From Rhabdobacter roseus (GTDB lineage: Bacteria > Bacteroidota > Bacteroidia > Cytophagales > Spirosomataceae), in NCBI RefSeq assembly GCF_014202275.1, contig NZ_JACHGF010000003.1:248001-312000 (forward strand): a stretch of DNA of 64,000 nt, in the 5' to 3' direction. Below the pieces are notes generated by a model. It did not search any database and had not been told where the DNA came from. It saw nothing but the letters and a program-made list of their open reading frames with translations. The translations under genes and the position numbers were made by a program. This document shows positions 32,838-41,531 of the stretch, piece after piece (the stretch's first letter is position 1; each line of letters begins with the position of its first letter).

Positions 32838-34538
32838 TTACCAAGGTTTGTTGGTACCTTGTACAATCCAGGGCTTCGACCACTGGCTGTTCTTGCCGCG
32901 TAGTACCGAGTAAGGAGTATCCTGGAGGGCGCTCACGGCGCTTTTGTAATTGTTGTTGTTAAAATTCTGCTCGTTGTCGCCGTAGATAAAGCGCACTGGC
33001 AACACCGGCTGGGGAGAGGCGGGTCCGGCCGTAAGGGCAGGCAGCCCCGTACGGCGGTAGTCAAACCACGCTTCCGTAGCGGCCGTCCAGCTGGCAATCC
33101 ACTTTTGCTCCATCACTTGCGCCAAAGTACCTTTGTAGGCTACCGCTTCCTGCTTGATGAAGGCGTCGTACTGGCCACCTACTCCCCAGGCATCCAGAGA
33201 GTTTTTGATACCGGCGTAGTAGTGCGCCTGCCCATTTCCAACCGACCAACCCTTCAGGGCGGCCTCGGCCAGGATAAACGAAGCCTCGGCGGCCGATGCC
33301 AGACGAGCTTTCAGAATGCCTCCGCTGCTGTTGCGGTATACATTAGAAAGCTGCGAAACGTGCTGGTTCTCGACCGTTTGTCCCGGCGTCGGGTTGTAGT
33401 TGTACTCCGAAGGATCGAGCAAGCCCGCGGGCAAGCCTACGTACTCGCTGGTGTCCAGCCGCAGCGTAGCCGGGATCAGGTTAGGATTGAAGTGGCGGGT
33501 AAACTTGTGCCCCAGCGCCTTCTGAGCCCGAAACTGGGTGTCCGTCAGGAATTTTACTCCGTTTTGAACAACCCCATCTTTACGAATGAAATCGTCGATG
33601 GCCACGGTGAGCGTAGGATCTGCTACCCATTGTACGTGCACCGTCGAAAACCATACGGTAAGCCGAGGGTCTTTGCTGGGTACCAGTTTGTCCAATAGCG
33701 TTTTAGCGGGTTTGATCCTTCTCCAGTTGGATTCGGTCAGGTCAAAAGCAACGGTTTCGGGCCAGGAGTTGGCACTGTTAGCCCCAATGTAGTTCATAAC
33801 CGCATCTTCGGCCGCCGTTTTGATGTAGATCCCGGAGCTATAGATGCTCTCGATACCCGCCTTCGCTACATCCGGCTTCTTAGCGGAAATACGCATGTAG
33901 TACCGGAGCAACAGGGAGTTGGCAAATTTCTGCCACTTGGCCGGGTCACCGGCGTAGTATACATCGTAGTTGTTGATCACGCCGGTTTTGTCGCCCGTCG
34001 CAAAGAGGGCCGAGGCAGCCTTCAGATCCTCGATGATTCCGCTATAGATCACCTCCTGGCTATCAAAAGTAGGCGTCAGGAACTCATTCGACTCTCCTCC
34101 GCGAACGGCCGTGGTGTAGGGTGCATCTCCCCACAGGTCCGTTACGGTTCCGAAGATAAAGGCCTTCATGGTGAGGGCTACTCCTTCGTGGAATTTGAAA
34201 CCTAGCTCCTTGGCTCGCTTTTGCAGAAAATTATTATTGCGCTGCATGCCGTACCAGCCGTTCCAGTCGCGCGGGGACCAGTCGTAGCTATTGTGGCCCG
34301 TAAACCAGCCATCTTTCTGGGTATGCTGCATGGTACCTCCCACATCACCGTAGCCCAGGCCCAGGTATTCTTTGGCGGCTTCGGTCATGACAGTTGGCAT
34401 GAGTTGGTTGGGATTGGCCGACGCAGGGTCTATCCCATTGGGATTTTCGTTGAGCTCGGTCAGGTGATCGCCACAGGAAGTAGCTATCAGCAGCACGCCC
34501 GCGAAAATCGTCTTGGTTGCTAATTTAAGTAGGTTCAT
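32838..34538 (-). CDS. SusD/RagB-family surface lipoprotein (SusD_2 type)
   Basis: 566 residues. Signal peptide and lipobox (FAGVLLIATSC) are followed by GDHLTELNENPNGIDP, the typical start of SusD_2 proteins. Helical SusD-type repeats follow, with ALTMKAFIFGTVTDLWGDAPY, PAKWQKFANSLLLRYYMRIS, EASFILAEAALKGW and KWIASWTAATEAWFDYRRTG. It would cap the SusC-like porin encoded 30 bp upstream and bind its ligand at the cell surface. The protein at 41532-43172 is a clear paralogue sharing these motifs, so two related transport complexes are present. The ligand is not known; SusD_2 proteins are found with peptide as well as glycan uptake systems. Confidence 0.93.
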   Translation of the reverse strand: MNLLKLATKTIFAGVLLIATSCGDHLTELNENPNGIDPASANPNQLMPTVMTEAAKEYLGLGYGDVGGTMQHTQKDGWFTGHNSYDWSPRDWNGWYGMQRNNNFLQKRAKELGFKFHEGVALTMKAFIFGTVTDLWGDAPYTTAVRGGESNEFLTPTFDSQEVIYSGIIEDLKAASALFATGDKTGVINNYDVYYAGDPAKWQKFANSLLLRYYMRISAKKPDVAKAGIESIYSSGIYIKTAAEDAVMNYIGANSANSWPETVAFDLTESNWRRIKPAKTLLDKLVPSKDPRLTVWFSTVHVQWVADPTLTVAIDDFIRKDGVVQNGVKFLTDTQFRAQKALGHKFTRHFNPNLIPATLRLDTSEYVGLPAGLLDPSEYNYNPTPGQTVENQHVSQLSNVYRNSSGGILKARLASAAEASFILAEAALKGWSVGNGQAHYYAGIKNSLDAWGVGGQYDAFIKQEAVAYKGTLAQVMEQKWIASWTAATEAWFDYRRTGLPALTAGPASPQPVLPVRFIYGDNEQNFNNNNYKSAVSALQDTPYSVLRGKNSQWSKPWIVQGTNKPW

Positions 34539-34568
34539 TTTTTATAAGATTATAATTTTTTCAGTGTC

Positions 34569-37500
34569 TTATAAAGAGAAATTCAATTTAAATCCAACGG
34601 GAACCGTCCAGGGCATTACGTTCTGGAGTTCGATACCCTGCCGGAAGCGTCCGCCGTCAGCTTGGAAGGCCCGCTCAGGATCGATACCAATTTTGGCCGC
34701 GGTCCACAGAACAATGTTCCGGCTGAATACAGAGATGTTGGCGTTACGAATACCCGCAAAGTTGGGCAGATCGTAGCCAAATGATATTTCTCTCAGCTTC
34801 AGGAACGAGGCGTCGAAGGTAACCTGTTGGTTGAAGCTCCAGGCGAACTGGTTGGAAGCAGGGCGAACCATCGTGCCAGCTCCTCCCAGGTGCTCTACAA
34901 AACTACCATCGGGCATTTGAATCACGCCCGGGATGAACACGCCGTCGTATTCAAGGATACCATCTCCGTTGGAATCGAAACCAATACCACCCGTAGCCTG
35001 GGTATACCCACCTACCCGGGGGAAGTTACCATTCTGAGGAATGATGTATTTTTCGGGATCGGATTTGAGCAAAGCCACCAGTTGATCCTGCGTGTACAGC
35101 CCGCCGGGGGTCATCTTGTCGATCTGCAGCTGCGACTTCCAGTCGGAGCCACCGTAGCGGTAGGTGTAAGACTGGAACTGCCCGCCAAACCGCCAGTCGA
35201 AGCTGGCGTTCAGGGTAAAGCGCTTGTACGAAACGGACGTTTGGGCACCCATTAGGAAGCGAGGATTGAAGTTACCTACCTTCACGCGGTCATCGCGGTC
35301 GTTGGCGGCAATCCATGACCCAGCTGCCGAAAGAATGGGCCAGCGGTAGTAAGGAGAGGCCGGATCTTTCACGTATGCAAAGCCCCGGCTGTAAATATTT
35401 CCGATCTCTTCGCCTACGCGGGTAAAGGCCCCGCCGTTGTTGTCATCCCACAGTTGGTAGAAATCCATGCCATCCGCCAATGCCTTAATCGTGGTGCGGT
35501 TGCGCGTGAAGTTCACGTTTACGTCTACGTTCCAGCCGTTACGATCCCGGACAGGGCTGGTACCCAGCACCAGTTCCCAGCCGCGGCTCGCGAGCAAACC
35601 GGCGTTGATCTTCTTGCTGTTATATCCCGAAGAAGCGGGCGTGGTGATGTCCAGAATCTGGTTCTGATTTTCTACGTAGTAGTACGTACCTTCAAAACGC
35701 AGGCGGTTATCAAAGAGATTCAGGTCAATGCCTAACTCGGTAGACGTAGCGATCTCGGGCAATAGCTGCGGGTTCAGCAAAGTACCGGGTAGGCTCGTAG
35801 TAATAAGGCTTCCCCAGCTACCCGTGCCCAGGATAGGGTTCAGTTGGTATGGACTCGTGTCATTACCTACCTGCGCCCAACCGGCCCTTACTTTCAGGAG
35901 CGATATTTCCTGAGGTAAATTAAAGGTGTAGTTAGCCAACCAGCTTAGTGAAGCCGACGGATAGAAGTAGGAGCGGTTGTTGATAGGCAGGGTACTTGAC
36001 CAGTCGTTCCGGGCGGTTAGGTCCAGATAGAGCATATCTTTGAAGCCGATCGAAGCATTTCCCAAGAGGCTGTAGATACCCTTGCGGTCGGCGTAGTTGC
36101 TTACTTGCAGGTTGGTTCCCCCTTCACCAGCGCGGGCAATGTTGCTTACCCGGTAGATGCCGGGGATCGTCAGACCGCCGCTGCCACTCCCAATGAACGC
36201 ATCTTGGTACGACTGCTGCATGTAGTTACCTCCACCGGATATGCTCACGTCAAAGTCACCTACTTTTTTCTTGTAGGTTAACAGGAAGTCGGCATTGCTT
36301 TCCTGGCGGGTAATGTCTTGTAGAAAGTACCCCCCAAACTGAGCGCGCGAGTAGCTCCAGGGAATTTTGGTTTCGCGCTTTTCGATGAATATATCGTGCA
36401 TTCCGCGTACGTAAGCCGAGAGCTCCGGCGTAATCTGCCAGTCTACTTTGATGTTTCCGAAAGCCCGGTCCCGATTAAATCCGTTGTTGATGCCATAGGC
36501 CAGGAAGTAGGGGTTGTCGCCGTTGGTAGCGGGACGACGTTGCTGAATCCCTTCCTGGCCCGGCAGCCAGTAATCCTGCAAATCCTGAACGTTCACGTGC
36601 GGCCAGATGTACACTGCCTCCAAGGGGTTGGCTCCGCGATTGGCCGTTGAGGGACGGTTGTCCGAGTTAGACCGGATGAAGTTCAGGTTGGAGCTTACTT
36701 TGACGTTGCTACGGATGTCGTAGGTCGTAGCCAAAGACAAGCTATTCCGGCTCAGGTCGGAGTTCGGGATGAGTCCCTGGTTTTTCATCAGGTTGTAAGA
36801 CAAGCGGTAGGTACCTTTATCGCTCGAGCCCGAAATGGCCAGGTTGTTGGTAGAGGTAATTCCCGTTTGCAGGAAGTTCTTCATGTTGTCGGGGTAGGCA
36901 CGCAGCTCCGTCGCGATCTTGTTACCGTTGGCATCTACCGGGCTATTCCACTGTACGGCCGTATTGCCCACGTTCAGCTCGGGGCCCGCCCAGTAGGCCG
37001 AGGTTTCGTCGAGCCGTGAGGTGCGGCTACCGCTGCCGTACTTGTAGTGAAAGTCGAGGTACCGGTAGGGCATCTCAAATACGTTGCTCGTAGAAAACGA
37101 CAAGCCCATACCCCGGCCTTTTACCCCTTTTTTGGTCGTGATCAGGATCACCCCGTTACCGGCCCGTGAGCCGTAGAGTGCCGCCGCGCTGGGGCCTTTC
37201 AGTACCGAGATCGACTCCACGTCGTCGGGGTTGATGTCCGAGATGGCGTTTCCGTAGTCTACGTTATTCCGGTCACCCATCTGACGAAGGTTGTTCAGCG
37301 CATTGGCTACCGGTACCCCGTCAATGACGAACAAGGGCTGGTTGTCGCTGCTCAGTGAGGTAGCGCCCCGGATGATCACGCTCACCGAAGACCCCACGCC
37401 GGAAGTCTGATTGATCTGCACCCCCGCTACGCGTCCCGAAAGGGCGTTCATGACGTTTTCCTGGGGTACATTTACGAGGTCTTTACCGTTGACCTGACCA

Positions 37501-37973
37501 ATGGAATAGCCCAGTGATTTTTTATCTCTGCTAATTCCCAAGGCCGTTACTACCGCCTCCTGGAGGGTTTCGGCGCTTTCTTCCAGCGAAATATTAATGA
37601 CGCTCTGGGTACCTACGGTGATTTCCTGCGACTGGTAACCAATGTAGGAAAACACCAGCACCGTGGTGGCACTGGGCGCATCAATGGAAAAATTACCCGA
37701 AGCATCCGTGGAAGTACCCGTCTGGGTACCTTTTACTACTACGTTGACACCCGGCATACCACCGCCGTCGGCCGCCGAAGTGACTCTCCCGGTAACAACC
37801 CGGGCTACCTGGCTCGTCTCCGCCGACGCTTTCTTTTCCGCGTCGGTCCGTTTTTTATCCAGTTCGCTCGTGAAGGGGGTACTTGCCCACACCGAAGTAG
37901 AGCATACCCCCGCGGCCAACGAAAAAGCCAACAGGCGCTTTAACGTTTGTCGGAAAAATGGGTTTGATTTCAT
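34569..37973 (-). CDS. SusC/RagA-family TonB-linked outer-membrane transporter
   Basis: 1134 residues from the ATG at 37973, chosen because MKSNPFFRQTLKRLLAFSLAAG begins a good signal peptide; the frame extends 22 codons further (to 38039) through unlikely Asn/Thr-rich sequence. A CarboxypepD_reg-like domain (VTGRVTSAADGGGMPGVNVV) leads to a plug with SLEESAETLQEAVVTALGI, VAGVQINQTSG, LFVIDGVPVAN and VESISVLKGPSAAALYGSRA, the SusC hallmark. A long beta-barrel ends in VPVGFKLNFSL. With the SusD-like lipoprotein 30 bp downstream it forms an import complex powered by TonB. The short FecR-like ORF upstream hints at former sigma/anti-sigma control. Confidence 0.95.
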   Translation of the reverse strand: MKSNPFFRQTLKRLLAFSLAAGVCSTSVWASTPFTSELDKKRTDAEKKASAETSQVARVVTGRVTSAADGGGMPGVNVVVKGTQTGTSTDASGNFSIDAPSATTVLVFSYIGYQSQEITVGTQSVINISLEESAETLQEAVVTALGISRDKKSLGYSIGQVNGKDLVNVPQENVMNALSGRVAGVQINQTSGVGSSVSVIIRGATSLSSDNQPLFVIDGVPVANALNNLRQMGDRNNVDYGNAISDINPDDVESISVLKGPSAAALYGSRAGNGVILITTKKGVKGRGMGLSFSTSNVFEMPYRYLDFHYKYGSGSRTSRLDETSAYWAGPELNVGNTAVQWNSPVDANGNKIATELRAYPDNMKNFLQTGITSTNNLAISGSSDKGTYRLSYNLMKNQGLIPNSDLSRNSLSLATTYDIRSNVKVSSNLNFIRSNSDNRPSTANRGANPLEAVYIWPHVNVQDLQDYWLPGQEGIQQRRPATNGDNPYFLAYGINNGFNRDRAFGNIKVDWQITPELSAYVRGMHDIFIEKRETKIPWSYSRAQFGGYFLQDITRQESNADFLLTYKKKVGDFDVSISGGGNYMQQSYQDAFIGSGSGGLTIPGIYRVSNIARAGEGGTNLQVSNYADRKGIYSLLGNASIGFKDMLYLDLTARNDWSSTLPINNRSYFYPSASLSWLANYTFNLPQEISLLKVRAGWAQVGNDTSPYQLNPILGTGSWGSLITTSLPGTLLNPQLLPEIATSTELGIDLNLFDNRLRFEGTYYYVENQNQILDITTPASSGYNSKKINAGLLASRGWELVLGTSPVRDRNGWNVDVNVNFTRNRTTIKALADGMDFYQLWDDNNGGAFTRVGEEIGNIYSRGFAYVKDPASPYYRWPILSAAGSWIAANDRDDRVKVGNFNPRFLMGAQTSVSYKRFTLNASFDWRFGGQFQSYTYRYGGSDWKSQLQIDKMTPGGLYTQDQLVALLKSDPEKYIIPQNGNFPRVGGYTQATGGIGFDSNGDGILEYDGVFIPGVIQMPDGSFVEHLGGAGTMVRPASNQFAWSFNQQVTFDASFLKLREISFGYDLPNFAGIRNANISVFSRNIVLWTAAKIGIDPERAFQADGGRFRQGIELQNVMPWTVPVGFKLNFSL

Positions 37974-38221
37974 AGTGTACATCATAATTAAGGTAGTGAT
38001 CTTTTCATTTGTGTTTGAGTTAGCATTTGTATTCTTCATTGGTCATCTAGGAGGTATTACCGGGGGTTTTCATGGTTCTTTATGTTAAGTCAATCTCTGT
38101 GCATGGGTACTTTATGGGTCTGGGGTGGTTAGCGTTTGTTTTTATTAAAATGGAAAAAGCCTGAGCGGGTACGAAGCGGAGGTTAGCGGTAGGTACTTCA
38201 TGCTCGCAGGGCTGTGTTTTT

Positions 38222-38551
38222 TTACCAAGACCAAGCCACCAGGAACGAAGGTACTTTGAGCTGGGATAGCCAGGTACCCCAACCCCGCCGAGGGTACCTT
38301 AGCGAAAACTTGGTCGTTCGGTTTCGCTCCTGTGGGTTTGGCCCTTCGGGGCTGTCCTCTTTTTTGGGCTCAGGTACCTCTTCATTTTCTTGCTCACTCA
38401 GCAGTTGGTTGAAATAGTTCTCAAGTACGTGGGAGTATTCCTCATTCATTTCGTCCTGGCCCATGTTGTCCAGCAATTCGTCAAGCTCGCGGCGTGACAG
38501 CCTATTGTCAATAAGCTTGTTGAGTAAATATTCAGCCCGCGAGCGCGCCAT
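38222..38551 (-). pseudogene. Shortened FecR-like anti-sigma ORF (probable remnant)
   Basis: 109 codons. The first ~52 residues (RAEYLLNKLIDNRLSRRELDELLDNM, NEEYSHVLENYFNQLL) resemble the cytoplasmic N-terminal domain of Bacteroidota FecR anti-sigma factors. The rest is a proline- and charge-rich tail ending PSFLVAWSW, with no transmembrane helix or FecR periplasmic domain (full proteins have about 300-400 residues). No ECF sigma gene lies next to it. It sits about 250 bp upstream of a SusC start, where FecR genes often occur, so it is best read as a decayed FecR. A genuine small protein cannot be ruled out. Confidence 0.45.
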
Positions 38552-38674
38552 AGCTTCGTCTTAAATGGTTAACCACCTATCATACTGCCACCTATCTGGA
38601 AAAGGCTACTCGTATTTTTCTTTTTTTCATAATTAACATTTACATAATACCGTACAACTGGTGACATCCTAAAA

Positions 38675-38715
38675 CGCCCAGACGGCACCGGGCTAAGTCC
38701 GGTGCCGTCTGGGCG
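38675..38715 (-). terminator. Rho-independent terminator after the PqaA-like gene
   Basis: 17-base perfect arms (CGCCCAGACGGCACCGG and complement) with a 7-base loop and a T4 run on the minus side, 23 bases beyond the stop of the gene at 38739. Confidence 0.8.
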
Positions 38716-38738
38716 GGAATGCGAAAAAGAAAGGAGAC

Positions 38739-40112
38739 CTACTTACGCAGAAATACCTCTTTGCGGTCGGTCACGAAGGTTTGGGTACTTACGGTGTACT
38801 CGCCTCCGTTGGGGTCTTTGTATTTCAAATCTACGTAAAAGGCCCGGTAGCCGCTGGCCGGGAAGGTATCGTCCACGACGATCTTCGCGCTGTTTTTTAC
38901 CACCACCGGTTTGGCGGTCCAGTTTTCGTTGCGGAAATCCCGGTCCGTTGAGTTGGCCGACCAGATCGTGGCCTCCACCAAATCCTTGGCTTCGGGGTTG
39001 ATGGTCAGCTGCACGCCTTTTTTGGTGGAGGTGGCCTTCCAGGTACTTACGGGGTACTTTTGGTTTTGCAAGGTCGTACCAAAGAAAGCACTCAGGGCTT
39101 CCAGCGCCTGCTTGCCCCCGCCCAGGTCGTGGCCAGCGTTGGGTACGTAGTGGATCATGTTCTGGCCGGGGATGTCGTCGAAGTAGTGCTTGATGGCGTC
39201 GACGGTCCAGTACTCGTCATTGGTACCAATGAAGATCAGCTTGGGCATGGTGAGCTTGGCGCGGTAGGCGTACGGGTCGATCATGGTATTGATGGCCTGC
39301 CCCTGGGCGGTTTTGGCGCTCTGCGGAATGCCCAGCTGCACGTAGTCGTTGATCTGCTCGCTGTACTCGCCGTAGGTCGTGAGCTGGTACTCCAGGTTGG
39401 TGGGCATGTTCAGGATGTCAATCACCATGGGGCCGATGGCCTTCACGCGCTTGTCGTCGATGGCCCCGGAGAGCCAGGTGGTCCAGCCGCGCTTGGAGGC
39501 ACCCGAAATCACAAAGCCGTTTACCTTGTGCTGTAGCTTTTGCTGCGCAAACTCCTGCACGGCGTCCATGGCCTTCACGGCACTCTTCACCATCGGGAAG
39601 AGCAACGGCCAGGTGTAATCGCCGTCCTGCTTAAACTGGTGCAGCGTGTAGGAGATCAGCGCGTCTTCGGTCAGATCGCCGTACAGCGGCTGGTTGGGCG
39701 TTTGCTTGAGCAGGGCCACGATCGCCTTGTTTTTGGAGGCCATCGCCGCCAGGCTCGGCCACAGCTTGTCGCTCTTGCTCCAGTTGGGTTGCTCGTCTTT
39801 GTTGGAGCCGCCGGTAATAAACAGCAACGCGCCGTCGTGCTTGTTTTCGCTGGGCACGAAGATTGTCAGCTGGTGGCGCCAGGTGTGCTCGCGCCACTTC
39901 TGGGAGGTCAGCAGCAGGTTGTAGCCCGTCACGCCGTCGGCCGTGAAGGAGTCTTTCAGCTCCCAGCGGTAGGTTTTGTCGCCGTTGTCAAGGTAGCTTT
40001 TCAAGGCCGTTTCGGGCGTGACTGACGACTGGGCGTGGCTGGTCAGTAGGGTAAAAAAGAAACAAGTTGTACAGAGCACAACGATACTTAGCACTTTACT
40101 TTTCATTAGCAT
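38739..40112 (-). CDS. PhoPQ-activated pathogenicity-related (PqaA) family alpha/beta hydrolase
   Basis: 457 residues with signal peptide (VVLCTTCFFFTLLTSHAQ). The fold is an alpha/beta hydrolase: oxyanion region LLFITGGSNKDEQPNW, nucleophile Ser in VISGASKRGWTTW, the acid in FIGTNDEYWTVDA and the His in PNAGHDLGGG. The motif set ELKDSFTADGVTGYNLLLTSQ and EHTWRHQLTIFVP at the N-terminus is typical of the PqaA group (PhoPQ_related). A C-terminal beta-sandwich (~360-455) follows. Members are exported hydrolases of unclear substrate, sometimes linked to peptide or glycan ester cleavage. It follows the ceramidase-like gene by 62 bp and is probably in its transcript. Confidence 0.9.
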   Translation of the reverse strand: MLMKSKVLSIVVLCTTCFFFTLLTSHAQSSVTPETALKSYLDNGDKTYRWELKDSFTADGVTGYNLLLTSQKWREHTWRHQLTIFVPSENKHDGALLFITGGSNKDEQPNWSKSDKLWPSLAAMASKNKAIVALLKQTPNQPLYGDLTEDALISYTLHQFKQDGDYTWPLLFPMVKSAVKAMDAVQEFAQQKLQHKVNGFVISGASKRGWTTWLSGAIDDKRVKAIGPMVIDILNMPTNLEYQLTTYGEYSEQINDYVQLGIPQSAKTAQGQAINTMIDPYAYRAKLTMPKLIFIGTNDEYWTVDAIKHYFDDIPGQNMIHYVPNAGHDLGGGKQALEALSAFFGTTLQNQKYPVSTWKATSTKKGVQLTINPEAKDLVEATIWSANSTDRDFRNENWTAKPVVVKNSAKIVVDDTFPASGYRAFYVDLKYKDPNGGEYTVSTQTFVTDRKEVFLRK

Positions 40113-40174
40113 TGCTGGTTTTTAGTGAATTGGATTGGTGAATGGTTTGGATTTATACTTCACGGATAAAGTCC

Positions 40175-41461
40175 CTATTTTTTAGTCAGGGCAGCTTCCT
40201 CCGGCTTGGGACTTTCCTTGACGAGCTTCAGCGCCTGCTCCATGTATAGTTCGCCCGTCATTTCGCCCAGGCTGGTACGGCTCACGTAGTCGTAGCGCTT
40301 AAAGCTGTTGTAATCTACCTTGGTGAGCATGTAGCCGAAGGCGTCGTTGGTGAGCCCAAACAGAAAGGGGTACTTGGTAGGCATGTGGCGCTTCACGTAG
40401 TAGCCAATGTTGGGCAGGGCCTCGCCCGGAATGGTCAGGATCTGGGCCGGGCCAATGTTGAGCAGATTGAGCTGCGTCACGGCCCGGTCGGTGGTGGTCA
40501 TGTCGTACTTGAGGGGCGAGTTTTTCAGGATGTACTTCATGATGTCGGACTCGATCGGGAACTCAATCTTGCGGGCCGTGCAGTACACCGCGGGGTTGGG
40601 AAGTACCTCCGCGTCTTTTACGAGGCGCAGGGCTTCGTCGGCCAGGAGCTCCCCGATCCGGATGCATTCTTCCCAGGTGTTGGCTTCGGTACCGGCTTCC
40701 CGCCGAGTGTCGGCGGTCACCATACCGCCCTGCGCGCCGTTCATGAAGAGCGCCATCCCCCCTACCTGCTTCTCGATGCGGTCGTAGAGCGGCCCGCACA
40801 AATCGGGGCTCAGGATCCCCCGCCCGGCTCCGATCACCTCCGGATGCACGGCGTAGTTCACCAGCGTGGCGATGGTCTGTCCTTTCCGGCTGCCGCTGGT
40901 GGCCAGGGCCTGAAGTACCCCGCAGCGCGGGTCGTAGAGCTCGGGCGCGTAGTAGTTGTAGGCAATCTTGCCCTTGGCCTCGCCCATAGCTACTTTGAGC
41001 GAAGCCGGTTCTAGCTTCGCCACGGCCTCGTTGACGGCTTCAGCTACCTGCTTTACGCACCAGTCGAGGTAATTGAGGTCGGCCAGGGACTTGCCCGTTT
41101 GGTCCGGAAAGCCGTAGGCGTCGGGTCCGCTGTGGGTGTGGGTGGCCCCGATCAGGATGTTTTCCGGCGCGATGCCCTTGATCAAAGCCCGCGAGCGGTT
41201 GCCCAGCGCCGACGGCCAGCCCAGGTTGTCGATGCCCACAATGGCTACCCGGTTACCGCCGTTTTCGAGCACCAGCGCCCGCACAAAGAGGTCGCCCTTT
41301 TTTTCCTGGGCCGCCTTAGGGGTACCTATACCGCCCGAAACCGGCAGCAACGGATTGGGGGTAATGACCCGCAAAGCAGCTCCGGCCCGGAAGGTTTGGG
41401 CGTAGGAAGAAGTACCTGCCACACTGAGCAAAAGCAGGAAGACGAGGAGGTTTTTTTTCAT
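40175..41461 (-). CDS. Secreted neutral/alkaline ceramidase N-domain-like protein
   Basis: 428 residues with signal peptide (LLVFLLLLSVAGTSSYAQ). The zinc-site motifs of the neutral ceramidase family are present: LIGATHTHSGPDAYG and the later NYAVHPEVIGAGRG, plus NGAQGGMVTADTRR. The C-terminal immunoglobulin-like domain of true ceramidases is missing (those have ~650-750 residues), as in many Bacteroidota relatives whose substrates are unknown. An amide or ester hydrolase acting on lipid or glycoconjugate is plausible. It is separated from the SusCD operon upstream by a perfect palindrome (41477-41500). Confidence 0.85.
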   Translation of the reverse strand: MKKNLLVFLLLLSVAGTSSYAQTFRAGAALRVITPNPLLPVSGGIGTPKAAQEKKGDLFVRALVLENGGNRVAIVGIDNLGWPSALGNRSRALIKGIAPENILIGATHTHSGPDAYGFPDQTGKSLADLNYLDWCVKQVAEAVNEAVAKLEPASLKVAMGEAKGKIAYNYYAPELYDPRCGVLQALATSGSRKGQTIATLVNYAVHPEVIGAGRGILSPDLCGPLYDRIEKQVGGMALFMNGAQGGMVTADTRREAGTEANTWEECIRIGELLADEALRLVKDAEVLPNPAVYCTARKIEFPIESDIMKYILKNSPLKYDMTTTDRAVTQLNLLNIGPAQILTIPGEALPNIGYYVKRHMPTKYPFLFGLTNDAFGYMLTKVDYNSFKRYDYVSRTSLGEMTGELYMEQALKLVKESPKPEEAALTKK

Positions 41462-41476
41462 AAGGGTTATAGTAAG

Positions 41477-41500
41477 AAGGGCGGAACGCGTTCCGCCCTT
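41477..41500. terminator. Perfect 24-base palindrome after SusD
   Basis: AAGGGCGGAACG and its complement abut with no central base. It lies 32 bases past the SusD stop at 41532 and 16 bases upstream of the ceramidase-like start. No T-run is seen, so it may be a transcript-end or attenuation structure rather than a full intrinsic terminator. Confidence 0.6.
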
Positions 41501-41531
41501 CGGCTTTAAATGGACTGAAAAACAAGGCTAA

